From assembly GCF_003970385.1 (NCBI RefSeq), contig NZ_RXZH01000008.1:82238-146237 (forward strand): a stretch of 64,000 nt of DNA, read 5' to 3'. Below the pieces are notes generated by a model. It was not told the DNA's origin, did not search any database, and saw only the letters and a list, made by a program, of their open reading frames with translations. The stretch's first letter is position 1; the number at the start of each line of letters is the position of its first letter. Made by a program: the position numbers and the translations under genes. Positions 1-8,754 of the stretch are shown here, one piece after another. This DNA comes from Vibrio aquaticus. GTDB lineage: Bacteria > Pseudomonadota > Gammaproteobacteria > Enterobacterales > Vibrionaceae.

Positions 1-2
1 TT

Positions 3-2561
3 GAGCCCAGCATTTTACAGAAATACAGCTTAACGTTGAACGATGTCAGTAACGCCATTCAACGCTACTCAGCGAACTATTCTGCCGGTGAAGTTCGCAC
101 TAACTCGGGCATGATTTCGGTGCGTATCGAAAACCAATATTACAGCGGCGAGGAGTTTCGCGACATTCCGGTTAAGATAGGGGCGAACGGCGGTAAGGTT
201 TTACTTCAAGACATCGCAACGATCAAAGATGGCTTTACCGAAGACGATCGTTACTTCCGCTATTCCGGTCAAAATGCCATGTACCTGTCGGTTAAGGCAA
301 CTAAAGACCAAAACATGGTGACGGTTGCAGAGTCGGTGAAATCCTACCTAGAACAAAAGAACCCAACGTTACCGTCTGACCTTAAGATCAAAACCTTGGT
401 CGATATGACCTACTACCTAAACGCCCGCCTAGACATGATGCTGAAAAACCTGCTTCAAGGTGCGGTATTGGTGGCGTTAATGCTCAGTCTGTTCTTGCGC
501 GTTAAGCTCGCCATGTGGGTGATGGTTGGTCTTCCGGTGTGTTTCTTGGGGGCAGTCATGCTTATGCCAGCCATTGGTGTCAGCATCAACATTGTTTCTC
601 TGTTCGCCTTCATCATGGTTCTGGGGATCGTTGTTGATGATGCCATTGTCATAGGGGAAAGCGCTTACAGTGAAATAGAGAAACATGGAGGTGGTGTCGA
701 GAACGTGGTCCGTGGAGCTAAACGTGTGGCAACACCTGCTACGTTTGGCGTTTTGACGACAATGGCGGTATTTGCACCGTTTTTGATGTCAAAAGGGATA
801 GAGCGCGCCTTCTTCTTTGGTATCGCTTCTATCGTGATTTTGTGTCTTTTCTTTAGCTTGATTGAATCCAAACTGATTCTGCCTTCACACTTGGCACACA
901 CTAAGTTTAAGCCCATCAAAAAAGGCAGCTGGCGTGACAGGTTCAACACACGCTTCTTTGGGTTTATTAATGGCCCGTACAAGCAGTTCGTTAAGTGGTG
1001 TACCCATTGGCGTTGGAGTGTTTTCACTACCTTTGTTGGTGTGTTGGCGGTAAGTGTTGCTTTGGTTATGGCGAATTATGTTCGTGTTGTGCCATCTCCC
1101 AAGGTTCCCCATGACTTTCCTAGCATCAAGCTCGTGATGAACGACAATGTCTCGAGTGAACAAACCATTGAAGCATTGAAGTTGATTGAGTCTACCGTTT
1201 TAAGCATTGATGAAAGCATCGAACAAGAGACCGGTCAGAAAATGGTGCGCGATATTCTGACCTTCAGTCAAGGCAGAAAAGAAGGGCGCTTGGTTATCCC
1301 GCTGGTGGACGAAGAGTTAAGACCTTTCAATACGTTTGAGTTGGCAAGGCGCTGGCGAGAAAGCATTCCAACCATCCCAGGTTTGAAGATGCTTAACGTC
1401 TCAGACAACGTGAATGACGATGAAAAAGGCGATGAATTTGGCTTCTTGCTCTACGGAGGAGACATAGAAAGCCTTAACGCCGCAGGGCGTGATTTGATTC
1501 TTGCTTTGCAACAGCAGCAAGGTCTCTTTGATATTTCATCGTCGATCGATTCTGGCAGCCAAGAAGTTTTGTTATCTCTCGCTCCCGTCGCTTATGACCT
1601 TGGTTTGGATTTGTTTGATATCGCCACTCAAGTTGGTGGCAGCTTCTATGGCGGTGAGGCTCAGCGTGTGCTCCGTGACGGGGAAGAAATCAAAGTCATG
1701 GTGCGTTATCCGAAGTTAACCCGAGAAGCGTTTTCTTCTTTACGCTACGCCATCATCACAACGCCCGAAGGCAAAAAGGTGATGCTTGGCGATGTGGTCG
1801 AGATTAACCAGCAGCCAGGAGTGAGCAGTATTCGCCGCGAAGGCGGTTATCGCAGCGTGTATGTTTACGGCTCTATTGATGAAGAGTTAGTTGAACCAAA
1901 CCAAATTGTCGAGCAAGTGAACAGTGAAATCATCCCGGATATTCTTGCTAATTATTCGGGGGTTAAAAGTGAACTCGGCGGCACTATAGAAGAGCAGCAA
2001 GCTCAGCAAAATGAGCAAATCATCTTCTTCATTGCCGGTATGATTATCGTGTATATCCTGCTTGCTGTGCCGCTTAAGAGCTACTCTCAACCCCTGATTA
2101 TTATGTCGGTGATTCCGTTTAGCTTAACGGGTGCAATTTGGGGACATTACTGGTTTGGTTTGGATCTCAGTATGATGTCGACCTTTGGCTTAATAGCCGC
2201 CGCAGGTGTGGTGGTTAATGACTCGCTGGTAATGACCGATTACGTCAACCAAGTGAGAGCAAAGGGAGTGGCGATCAAAGAAGCGGTGATTGAAGCGGGT
2301 TGTGCGCGCTTTAGAGCCATCACGCTGACCTCAATTACCACCTTTGTGGGTGTCTTGCCGATCATGTTTGAAACGAGCTTGCAGGCAAGGTTTGTTATTC
2401 CAATGGCGGTAGCACTTGGCTTTGCTGTGCTGTTTGCAACCCTGCTGACATTGGTGCTCGTGCCATGTCTATATCTTATGCTTGAGGATATCAAAGGGAT
2501 GTTTTCGAAGTTAAAAAACCTTCTCACAGGAAAACGAGGTAAAGCCCAAGTGGTGACCTAA
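3..2561 (+). CDS. RND efflux transporter permease subunit (5' end outside window)
   Basis: Inner-membrane proton-driven pump of the AcrB-like RND superfamily, which works with a periplasmic adaptor and an outer-membrane channel. The frame is open from the first bases (reading SILQKYSLTLNDVSNA), so the gene starts upstream; the TTG at 36 is internal. About 850 of the usual 1,020-1,050 residues are present. Visible are the TM4 relay segment GIVVDDAIVIGES with its paired aspartates, the second porter region, and the C-terminal TM block (EEQQAQQNEQIIFFIAGMII onward). The TM10 segment reads GVVVNDSLVMTDY, without the lysine of AcrB, as in some RND subgroups. Its adaptor is probably just upstream, out of view. 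The substrate cannot be told. Family call is firm. Confidence 0.93.
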   Translation, partial: EPSILQKYSLTLNDVSNAIQRYSANYSAGEVRTNSGMISVRIENQYYSGEEFRDIPVKIGANGGKVLLQDIATIKDGFTEDDRYFRYSGQNAMYLSVKATKDQNMVTVAESVKSYLEQKNPTLPSDLKIKTLVDMTYYLNARLDMMLKNLLQGAVLVALMLSLFLRVKLAMWVMVGLPVCFLGAVMLMPAIGVSINIVSLFAFIMVLGIVVDDAIVIGESAYSEIEKHGGGVENVVRGAKRVATPATFGVLTTMAVFAPFLMSKGIERAFFFGIASIVILCLFFSLIESKLILPSHLAHTKFKPIKKGSWRDRFNTRFFGFINGPYKQFVKWCTHWRWSVFTTFVGVLAVSVALVMANYVRVVPSPKVPHDFPSIKLVMNDNVSSEQTIEALKLIESTVLSIDESIEQETGQKMVRDILTFSQGRKEGRLVIPLVDEELRPFNTFELARRWRESIPTIPGLKMLNVSDNVNDDEKGDEFGFLLYGGDIESLNAAGRDLILALQQQQGLFDISSSIDSGSQEVLLSLAPVAYDLGLDLFDIATQVGGSFYGGEAQRVLRDGEEIKVMVRYPKLTREAFSSLRYAIITTPEGKKVMLGDVVEINQQPGVSSIRREGGYRSVYVYGSIDEELVEPNQIVEQVNSEIIPDILANYSGVKSELGGTIEEQQAQQNEQIIFFIAGMIIVYILLAVPLKSYSQPLIIMSVIPFSLTGAIWGHYWFGLDLSMMSTFGLIAAAGVVVNDSLVMTDYVNQVRAKGVAIKEAVIEAGCARFRAITLTSITTFVGVLPIMFETSLQARFVIPMAVALGFAVLFATLLTLVLVPCLYLMLEDIKGMFSKLKNLLTGKRGKAQVVT

Positions 2562-2582
2562 ACAAGCGATGCCCAAATAACA

Positions 2583-2617
2583 AGGCCTGAGGAATTTGAT
2601 ACTTCTCAGGCCTTTTT
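2583..2617 (+). terminator. Rho-independent terminator of the RND operon
   Basis: An 8-bp perfect stem GGCCTGAG / CTCAGGCC with a 13-base loop is followed by five Ts on the plus strand, 22 bases after the pump stop codon. It separates the pump from the convergent glutaredoxin-like gene. Confidence 0.85.
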
Positions 2618-2652
2618 CATTCATGATGAAATCGAGCGTTAGTGACAATTAC

Positions 2653-2880
2653 TTAGCTCTTATACATCTTCTCGAAGTTACCTGGATTCCAGCCAATCAT
2701 AATGCGGTCACCGATTTTAAGAACAGGCAGCGAGCGAGCACCGATCGCATCTAGCTCTTTACGGCCGCGTTGCATTTTTGCGTTGGTTAGTCTGTACTTG
2801 TAACCCTTAGAATCTAAGTAACGCTGTGCATCTTTACAATGTGGGCATTTATCTTTTACGTACAGGACAAGTCGTTTCAT
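2653..2880 (-). CDS. Glutaredoxin-family protein
   Basis: Small thioredoxin-fold redox protein of 75 residues. It opens MKRLVLYVKDKCPHCKDAQ with a CPHC active site at residues 12-15. The expected SLPV cis-proline strand and a C-terminal GWNPGNF segment follow. A longer frame exists upstream, but the ATG at 2880 has an AGGA ribosome site 8 bases before it and gives the normal glutaredoxin start. It probably reduces disulfides or glutathione adducts in the cytoplasm; the partner is unknown. It lies alone on the minus strand, convergent with the RND pump. Confidence 0.85.
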   Translation of the reverse strand: MKRLVLYVKDKCPHCKDAQRYLDSKGYKYRLTNAKMQRGRKELDAIGARSLPVLKIGDRIMIGWNPGNFEKMYKS

Positions 2881-3003
2881 GCTAGGTTTCCTAAGGGTTA
2901 TCTCTGGCGCAGAGTTTAACGAAAAGGCTGTGAATGGCAAGTAGGAATAGGGTAGACTTACGCCCCTTTAGTTGTGCCGTTGGCTCTATTTTCTACTGTG
3001 ACT

Positions 3004-3507
3004 ATGAATCCGTTACTCCGCTACATTCAAGGCTACCCTGAACATATCCTCACCCCGGTGACTCAAATGATAGAGTCGGGCCGCTTTACCACTTGGTTTG
3101 AAAAACGTTACCCAACCAATCACGACATCAAAAGTGAAAAAGCTCTGTTTGAATATACGATGGCGATTAAAAATCGTTATATGAAGAAAACAGCGCCACT
3201 AAGTAAAGTCATTTATGACAGCAAGATCCACTTGATCAACAACGCACTCGGTCTGCACACGTATGTGGCTAAAGTTCATGGTGGCAAGATTAAGTCGAAA
3301 AACGAAATTCGTATTGCCAGTATCTTCAAGAATGCGCCTGAGCCATTACTGAGAATGCTGGTAGTGCATGAGTTAGCGCACATCAAAGAGAAAGAACACG
3401 ATAAAGCGTTTTATCAGCTCTGTTGCCACATGGAACCGGATTACCATCAGTTAGAGCTCGATGCTCGTCTATTTATGATTTACCAAGAAATTAATAAGAA
3501 AAAGTAG
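3004..3507 (+). CDS. YgjP-like zinc metallopeptidase domain protein
   Basis: A 167-residue cytoplasmic protein of the YgjP / DUF45-like metallopeptidase group. The zinc-binding motif [15 protein letters not shown] lies near residue 120, giving the HExxH pair and a further His. The C-terminal [10 protein letters not shown] helix is typical of the family. The physiological substrate is not established. Start is uncertain: ATG at 3004 gives the usual [14 protein letters not shown] beginning, while GTG at 2974 would add ten residues; neither has a clear ribosome site. It stops 4 bases before rlmF and is probably co-transcribed with it. Confidence 0.8.
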   Translation: MNPLLRYIQGYPEHILTPVTQMIESGRFTTWFEKRYPTNHDIKSEKALFEYTMAIKNRYMKKTAPLSKVIYDSKIHLINNALGLHTYVAKVHGGKIKSKNEIRIASIFKNAPEPLLRMLVVHELAHIKEKEHDKAFYQLCCHMEPDYHQLELDARLFMIYQEINKKK

Positions 3508-3511
3508 CGTT

Positions 3512-4558
3512 ATGACTCGCCTAAACAAACCTCATCGTCAAAGTAAGCAAACCAAAGATGCCAGCGCCTCAACTATGAAAGTGGTTACGGTTAAAGGTAA
3601 AGCGGGCTTACATAAGCGTAACCTACACCAAGGTCGTTATGACTTTACTCAGTTGGTAAAAGCACTCCCAGAGCTACAAAAGCACGTTATTAAGAACCCG
3701 AAAGGGGATGCGAGCATTAACTTTTCCGATCCTTTAGCGGTCAAGTTACTGAATAAAGCATTGCTTGCTCATCATTACAACGTCACGTCTTGGGATATTC
3801 CTGAAGGCTATTTATGTCCGCCAATTCCGGGAAGAGCTGACTACATTCATCGTTTAGCAGAGTTGTTAAGCAGTGAAAGTTCCTCACTTAAGCATAATCA
3901 AGTAAAAGCATTGGATGTCGGTGTGGGCGCGAACTGTATTTATCCTATTGTAGGGGCAACGGAATATGGTTGGCAGTACATCGGTGCCGATGTTGACGCC
4001 GTGTCTGTCGATAACTCGAATAAGATAGCCCAAGATAATAGTGTATTAACGGGGCGTGTTGAGTGCCGCTTACAGGCCGATAGTCGCCATTTCTTCAAAG
4101 GTATTATTCAGCCAAACGAGTATTATGACGTAACGACGTGTAACCCGCCGTTCCATAAGTCGCTTCAAGACGCGCAGCAAGGGACGGAGCGTAAGCTCAA
4201 CAACCTAGCGGCGAATAAGAATAAACGTAATCAAGCTGAGCAGAAATCGAAGCCAGCAAAGTCACCTATACTTAACTTTGGTGGTCAAAAAGCTGAGCTT
4301 TGGTGTCCGGGTGGTGAAGCGACATTTATTAAGAATATGGCGTTTGAGAGCCGAGATTTCGCTAAACAGGTACTGTGGTTCTCAACGTTGATCTCTAAGA
4401 AAGAAAACGTTCGTTGGATGCGCAAGAACTTAGAGAAAGCGGGTGCTACTGAAATGCGAATTGTAGAGATGAGCCAAGGACAAAAGGTGAGTCGCTTTGT
4501 TGCGTGGACGTTCAAAACAGAAAATGAACGCCAACAGTGGTTAAAGGTAAAACGCTAA
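3512..4558 (+). CDS. rlmF: 23S rRNA adenine(1618)-N6-methyltransferase RlmF
   Basis: SAM-dependent enzyme that methylates N6 of A1618 in 23S rRNA (the E. coli YbiN family). The 348-residue protein shows the family's [14 protein letters not shown] and [11 protein letters not shown] blocks, the SAM-binding segment [15 protein letters not shown], and the catalytic NPPFHKS motif, an NPPF tetrad typical of N6-adenine methylation. Length matches the family plus a basic N-terminal tail likely to touch rRNA. It follows the metallopeptidase gene by 4 bases. Confidence 0.93.
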   Translation: MTRLNKPHRQSKQTKDASASTMKVVTVKGKAGLHKRNLHQGRYDFTQLVKALPELQKHVIKNPKGDASINFSDPLAVKLLNKALLAHHYNVTSWDIPEGYLCPPIPGRADYIHRLAELLSSESSSLKHNQVKALDVGVGANCIYPIVGATEYGWQYIGADVDAVSVDNSNKIAQDNSVLTGRVECRLQADSRHFFKGIIQPNEYYDVTTCNPPFHKSLQDAQQGTERKLNNLAANKNKRNQAEQKSKPAKSPILNFGGQKAELWCPGGEATFIKNMAFESRDFAKQVLWFSTLISKKENVRWMRKNLEKAGATEMRIVEMSQGQKVSRFVAWTFKTENERQQWLKVKR

Positions 4559-4578
4559 CGGTTTGATACGGAGGGGGT

Positions 4579-4749
4579 ATGGAGTTTGAAATCTATATGC
4601 CCTGCGAGCCAGTTTGGATTTGCGATAGCTTTCTGGCTCTGTTCACTGTGTTAGGCGTACTTGGTCTAGCGGGTTTTATCTACATTCTTTATAAAGAACA
4701 CCGCCGCATTCATCGTAAAAGCAGTAACAAACGTAGCGGCAAGCGTTAG
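4579..4749 (+). CDS. Small single-pass membrane protein (56 aa)
   Basis: A short reading frame 20 bases after rlmF starts MEFEIYMPCEPVWICDSF and ends in a basic tail rich in Arg, Lys and His. A hydrophobic stretch at about residues 17-38 should form one membrane helix, and the positive tail predicts a cytoplasmic C-terminus. A strong GGAGGGGG ribosome site lies directly upstream, though the spacing to the ATG is tight. It overlaps the 3' end of the convergent PilW-like gene by 4 bases. Function unknown; two Cys residues at positions 9 and 15 precede the helix. Confidence 0.6.
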   Translation: MEFEIYMPCEPVWICDSFLALFTVLGVLGLAGFIYILYKEHRRIHRKSSNKRSGKR

Positions 4750-5456
4750 CCCATCAGTTCTAGCTTCTTCTGATATTTCTTCTCCAATGCTTTGTTACCT
4801 GCTTTGCCCTCTAAATCTATCAGCAATTGTAACGATGGCTTTTGCACACCATAGCGCTTATGGAAGTTCATCAAACGGATTCTTGCATCAGTATACTGAC
4901 CGTTTTCAATCTCAAGTTTTGCTAAGTTAAGTAACGAGCGCGGACGATAAGGATCATGGTCTAATGCGCGGTCGAAGTATTGCTTCGCTTTCTCTTTTTC
5001 ACCTGATTTCAGTGAGCATAGCGCGGCATTTTCATAGCTAGCAGAGATAAGGTAATAATAAGGCTGATTGATGGCTTTATTGAAGTACTGATCGGCCTGT
5101 TCGTAGCGTTCATGCTTACAAAGGAACGTACCGTAGTTGTTGAGTACATTACCGTTTTTCGGGTGTTGTCTTAGTGCGGTTTTATAGAGCTTTTCTGCTG
5201 ACTTTTCTTCACCCACCTGCTCAAAGTAGTGCGCGAGTGAAAGCTGCGCTCGATAGTATTTCGAATCGTGTTCTAAGGCTTTTTCTAAGTTTTCTCGCGC
5301 TTTGAGCATATTGCCTTGTTCAAGATAACCGATGCCGAGCTCAATACGGGCCTCGGCTTGTTCTCTTGAGCTAGCAGTGAGCGTGTTACTTGATGTCGCT
5401 TCTACAGTCACACAACCGGAAACGAGAAGGGGCAGAGAAAGAAGCAGTAGACGCAT
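4746..5456 (-). CDS. pilW: PilW/PilF-like TPR lipoprotein (type IV pilus biogenesis)
   Basis: A 236-residue lipoprotein with signal peptide and lipobox LLVSGC (lipidated Cys at 15). A run of TPR helices follows, including YRAQLSLAHYFEQVGE and NVLNNYGTFLCKHERYEQA, the latter close to the PilF/PilW signature. In type IV pilus systems PilW/PilF helps the PilQ secretin assemble in the outer membrane. In Vibrio the pilW gene usually sits between rlmN and ispG; here it is next to rlmF and metA, so this may be a paralogue or a relocated gene. The gene symbol is therefore tentative. Confidence 0.7.
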   Translation of the reverse strand: MRLLLLSLPLLVSGCVTVEATSSNTLTASSREQAEARIELGIGYLEQGNMLKARENLEKALEHDSKYYRAQLSLAHYFEQVGEEKSAEKLYKTALRQHPKNGNVLNNYGTFLCKHERYEQADQYFNKAINQPYYYLISASYENAALCSLKSGEKEKAKQYFDRALDHDPYRPRSLLNLAKLEIENGQYTDARIRLMNFHKRYGVQKPSLQLLIDLEGKAGNKALEKKYQKKLELMG

Positions 5457-5576
5457 AGTTCCAACAAAGGTTATGAATGAATTATCTATATAACCTACTT
5501 AGCTAGCCTTGATGAGAAGCCAAGAAAAAGTATGCGACAGGTTTGGCATTTCCCAATGTTTTGAGAGAGATAAAAC

Positions 5577-5609
5577 AAAAGGGGAGCTTGGTAATAAAGC
5601 TCCCCTTTA
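5577..5609 (-). terminator. Rho-independent terminator of metA
   Basis: Inverted repeat AAGGGGAGCTT / AAGCTCCCCTT (5579-5589 and 5597-5607) is followed on the minus strand by a T-rich run (TTTTGTTTTAT). It lies 18 bases beyond the metA stop. Confidence 0.85.
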
Positions 5610-5626
5610 AAGGCGAATGGATGATG

Positions 5627-6568
5627 TTAGTCGTCTTTGGTGAAGTTAGCTTCGCTGAACTTATCAAGATCGTATGGCGTTTGCTGGTAAACGCAGTAGT
5701 TCAGCCAGTTAGAAAACAGTAAATGTCCGTGACTACGCCAGCTCGCTGATGGCGGATTATCAGGATTATTGTTCGGGTAGTAGTTCACTGGAATCGACGG
5801 TTCCATACCTTCACCTAAATCACGCACGTATTCATTGTGAAGAGTGTGTGAGTCATATTCAGGGTGTCCGGTTACAAATACATTACGCTTATCTTTGGTT
5901 GAGGCAAGGTAGACACCAGCAACGTCAGAAGTGGCAAGAATGTCCAAGTCTGTGTGCTGTTCTAAATACTCTGGTGAGAAGTCAGCGTAACGGCTATGCG
6001 GTGCTAAGAAAGTGTCATCGAAACCACGTAAAACAGGGTGGTAAGGTTGATGAATCTTATGATTATAAACGCCAGACAGCTTTTCTTTACGGGTGCGTTT
6101 AGGTAAATCGTAAAGCAGTTTCAAGCCAGCTTGCGCAGCCCAACACACATATAGCGTTGAGGTCACGTGCTCCTTCGCCCAGTTCATGATGGTTTGCAGG
6201 TGCTCCCAATAAATCACATCTTCAAATTGAACTAAACCCAGTGGCGCGCCCGTGATGATAAGGCCATCGAAATTGCGTCCTTTGACCATTTCGAATTGAC
6301 GGTAGAAGTTATCAAGGTGCTCGGTTGGGGTATTTTTGCTTGGGCGGTCGTCAATACGCAGCAGCTCGATGTCGACTTGTAGCGGGCTATTAGATAGCAG
6401 ACGTAAGAATTGAGTTTCCGTCTCAATTTTCTTCGGCATAAGATTGAGGATCAGAACCTTAAGCGGACGAATTTCCTGTGTAGAAGCACGAGATTCAGGC
6501 ATGATGAAGATGTTCTCAGTGCGTAATACGTCAGATGCAGGTAGTTGATCGGGGATCTTAATTGGCAC
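5627..6568 (-). CDS. metA: Homoserine O-succinyltransferase MetA
   Basis: First committed enzyme of methionine synthesis: transfers an acyl group from acyl-CoA to homoserine in the cytoplasm. The 313-residue sequence contains the catalytic set at the same numbering as the E. coli enzyme: Cys142 (YVCWAAQ), His235 and Glu237 (TGHPEYDS). Residue 111 is Gly (GAPLGLV), which in this family is associated with succinyl-CoA rather than acetyl-CoA. Translation starts at a GTG with an AGGGAG ribosome site. The gene stands alone with its own terminator; a MetJ-like operator lies upstream. Confidence 0.96.
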   Translation of the reverse strand: MPIKIPDQLPASDVLRTENIFIMPESRASTQEIRPLKVLILNLMPKKIETETQFLRLLSNSPLQVDIELLRIDDRPSKNTPTEHLDNFYRQFEMVKGRNFDGLIITGAPLGLVQFEDVIYWEHLQTIMNWAKEHVTSTLYVCWAAQAGLKLLYDLPKRTRKEKLSGVYNHKIHQPYHPVLRGFDDTFLAPHSRYADFSPEYLEQHTDLDILATSDVAGVYLASTKDKRNVFVTGHPEYDSHTLHNEYVRDLGEGMEPSIPVNYYPNNNPDNPPSASWRSHGHLLFSNWLNYCVYQQTPYDLDKFSEANFTKDD

Positions 6569-6592
6569 AGCTTACTCCCTAAGCGTTATTGT

Positions 6593-6608
6593 GGACGTCT
6601 ATACTTCC
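6593..6608. promoter_or_regulatory. Candidate MetJ operator (met box pair) before metA
   Basis: The MetJ repressor binds tandem 8-bp boxes of consensus AGACGTCT. On the plus strand GGACGTCT (7 of 8 matches) is followed directly by ATACTTCC (5 of 8). The pair sits 25-40 bases before the metA start codon, where a methionine-responsive repressor would act. The second box is weak, so this is probable rather than certain. Confidence 0.5.
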
Positions 6609-6697
6609 AAACTTAACCCAATCAGAATGAGATGTCGATAGCAATCTTGGTCTGATCTGTATTAAGATCTGCCCATCATGCTCAATCCAACTCAATT

Positions 6698-7093
6698 ATG
6701 GCTTTCACTCTTACTCTCATTCGAGGACTTCCCGGCTCGGGAAAAAGTACCTTAGCGAAAACGCTACCGGCTCAGCATTTCGAAGCAGATATGTATTTTA
6801 TCAATGAGCAGGGTGAGTACGTCTATCAAGCCGATAGGATTACCGCAGCGCACGAATGGTGCCAATCGAGTGTGGAGCAGGCCCTAGCTCAGCGCCAAAG
6901 TGTCGTGGTGTCGAATACGTTCGTCAGGCGTTGGGAAATTGTACCTTACCTTAAAATAGCGCAACGCTATGGCGCCAAGTTTGAGGTGATTGAGTGTCAT
7001 AAGCAGTACGGCAACATCCACGGAGTTGGCCCTGCTGTAATCGCAAAAATGAAAAAACGGTGGCAAGAATGGCGAAACGCAGTCCAGTTGTAG
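6698..7093 (+). CDS. P-loop nucleotide kinase-like ATPase
   Basis: A 131-residue cytoplasmic P-loop protein. The Walker A motif GLPGSGKST lies at residues 10-18, followed by an EADMYF segment (candidate Walker-B or substrate-binding acid) and a VVVSNTFVRRWE strand, as seen in small AAA/zeta-like kinases that phosphorylate nucleotides or RNA ends. The length fits a single kinase core with no extra domain. The substrate is unknown. It runs divergently from metA, and its 3' end overlaps the DUF3859 gene, so the two are likely translated together. Confidence 0.75.
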   Translation: MAFTLTLIRGLPGSGKSTLAKTLPAQHFEADMYFINEQGEYVYQADRITAAHEWCQSSVEQALAQRQSVVVSNTFVRRWEIVPYLKIAQRYGAKFEVIECHKQYGNIHGVGPAVIAKMKKRWQEWRNAVQL

Positions 7094-7506
7094 AAATGGT
7101 CTCTTACGGGATCTACAAAGAGTGGGATTCTCGCTCAAAAGAACTGCCTAAAATCGTCGACTTTACGACTAAGGTTCCGGCGGATGAAGAGATTGAATTT
7201 GGCTATATCGTTAACATCAAAAAAGCCAAAGGGGAGGTGATTGAGTTCTGCATTGATCACCCAGGTGTTAAAGGCAAAAAGGGTCAAATCCTCGAACCGT
7301 TCACAGGAGAACTGCATGTTGGCAGTAACGATTGGGACTTCTATCTTGGCGATACTATTCAGCTGCTTGACCCGATTGACGGGTTTGAGTCCAACATCGG
7401 TAAATGGCGCATGACGATTCAGTTGGGCAACAAGGTCATATCAGACAAGACCTTTGATGTCTTTGCTCGTGATGAAGGGGAGTTTTGGAAACGCAGAGGT
7501 TTCTAA
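7069..7506 (+). CDS. DUF3859 family protein
   Basis: A 145-residue cytoplasmic protein matching the DUF3859 pattern (MVSYGIYKEWDSRSKELPKI near the start, then GKWRMTIQLGNKVISDKTFDV near the end). It looks like an all-beta domain without catalytic motifs. Start chosen at ATG 7069; a GTG nine bases earlier is an alternative. It overlaps the preceding kinase-like gene by 25 bases. No function is known for the family. Confidence 0.8.
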   Translation: MAKRSPVVEMVSYGIYKEWDSRSKELPKIVDFTTKVPADEEIEFGYIVNIKKAKGEVIEFCIDHPGVKGKKGQILEPFTGELHVGSNDWDFYLGDTIQLLDPIDGFESNIGKWRMTIQLGNKVISDKTFDVFARDEGEFWKRRGF

Positions 7507-7568
7507 ATTTCGAGCGTTACTCTTCTTAACGTCCTAATAAGCATTGTTAAATTAAGGTATAAACAATA

Positions 7569-7594
7569 AAGGCTGGTGATTCACCAGCCTTTTT
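7569..7594. terminator. Bidirectional terminator between DUF3859 gene and exporter operon
   Basis: Near-perfect hairpin AAGGCTGGTGATTCACCAGCC is followed by TTTTT on the plus strand. The minus-strand side is also T-rich (CTTTATTGTTT), so it can end both convergent transcripts. Confidence 0.8.
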
Positions 7595-7623
7595 ACTTCA
7601 TATCGCTTTAGTTCTTTAATACC

Positions 7624-8754
7624 TTAGCTTTTCATGTTTTTACTTTGAGTATGCCAAGCAAGCATCGTCCAAACTATCGCTTGTCCCCACAGTAAGGTGT
7701 ACTGCCCGGCAACGGCGCTCCAATCTCCGCCCATTTGGTTCAGTGTTAAGAAACCTTGAATCGCAGGGGTACTAGGAAACAGAGTCGAAAGCCAAATCAT
7801 AGGTGGAGGAATAGACTCTAATGGCCAAATAAATCCAGCACTGAATACCAACGGCATTGAGCTAATTAACACCACTAATGTGACCAATTCTCGGCGCGGT
7901 GTAACATTACCTAGCCAAATCCCAATCGCTGACGAGGCAATGAGAAATGGTAGCAGCAGAGCCAATAGATCATTGATGCTCGCCAGCTGACTCACGCCAT
8001 GCATGGTAAAGCTTGCGCCGAAATAGTAGCAACTTAAGAAATAGTAGATAGCCACAAGCACAGCAGTTCGAGCACCAATCAAGCGCAGCGGTGATACGCG
8101 ATTCCAATATCCAGAGCCATGTTTTTGTGTTCCACCAATTAGACCTGCCGCCATGGCTAAGGTTTGCTGAAGGATCAACACAAATACTGCAGGCACGACA
8201 TAATCGACATAGCCCATTCTCGGGTTAAAGGTAGGTTTAAGGTTTAGCTTGGTCGCTGCATATTGCTCACTGGCAAGCGACAGAGGTTGGCCATCAATCA
8301 CCAATTTAGCCACCGTAGTTTGAGCAGCTAATGTCCCTCCCGCTTGAGCCAAACCCTCTACAATGGTGCCGTAGACCAAGAAGTAGGAAGCATCACCTGC
8401 GTAAGAAAGGGTTGGGCTTTTCCCCAACATTAAATCTTTATAGAAATGCTCAGGTATCACCAATATTCCACTGACTTCCCCAGACAAGAACGCGTCTTTT
8501 GCGTCTGTGATAGTACTGTCTCGCTGACCAACTTTGACTTGTGGGGTGGCATCGACCATGCGTTCAAGCTGATAACTGGTTTGGCTTTTATCGAGGTTCA
8601 CCACACTGATCTCTTGCTCTCTCGGTGTCTGATGACTGTACGGGAGAGGGTAGAGAAACGAGTAAAATAACACACCGCCAAAAACGGTTAAGACGACAAC
8701 TGGGTTGGTCAGAAGTGCTTTGAATTCTGCTTTGAGTAATTCGACAATGTTCAT
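7624..8754 (-). CDS. ABC-2 type transporter permease (second copy)
   Basis: A 376-residue inner-membrane protein of the ABC-2 / YhhJ-YbhR exporter permease type. One N-terminal helix (about residues 17-35) is followed by a large periplasmic region (VVNLDKSQTSYQLERMVDAT ...) and then five to six helices from about residue 185, including LLALLLPFLIASSAIGIWLG. It overlaps the preceding permease gene by 4 bases (ATGA), implying a heterodimer. It is the last gene of the tolC-hlyD-permease-permease operon. No ATPase gene accompanies it. Confidence 0.85.
   Translation of the reverse strand: MNIVELLKAEFKALLTNPVVVLTVFGGVLFYSFLYPLPYSHQTPREQEISVVNLDKSQTSYQLERMVDATPQVKVGQRDSTITDAKDAFLSGEVSGILVIPEHFYKDLMLGKSPTLSYAGDASYFLVYGTIVEGLAQAGGTLAAQTTVAKLVIDGQPLSLASEQYAATKLNLKPTFNPRMGYVDYVVPAVFVLILQQTLAMAAGLIGGTQKHGSGYWNRVSPLRLIGARTAVLVAIYYFLSCYYFGASFTMHGVSQLASINDLLALLLPFLIASSAIGIWLGNVTPRRELVTLVVLISSMPLVFSAGFIWPLESIPPPMIWLSTLFPSTPAIQGFLTLNQMGGDWSAVAGQYTLLWGQAIVWTMLAWHTQSKNMKS

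Noticed and set aside
36..38. TTG as the start of the left-hand RND gene
   Set aside because: The frame is open to the window edge with coding-like sequence before it, so the gene begins upstream.
665..1027. 120-codon minus-strand frame inside the RND gene
   Set aside because: Antisense shadow of a conserved transporter; no recognisable domain.
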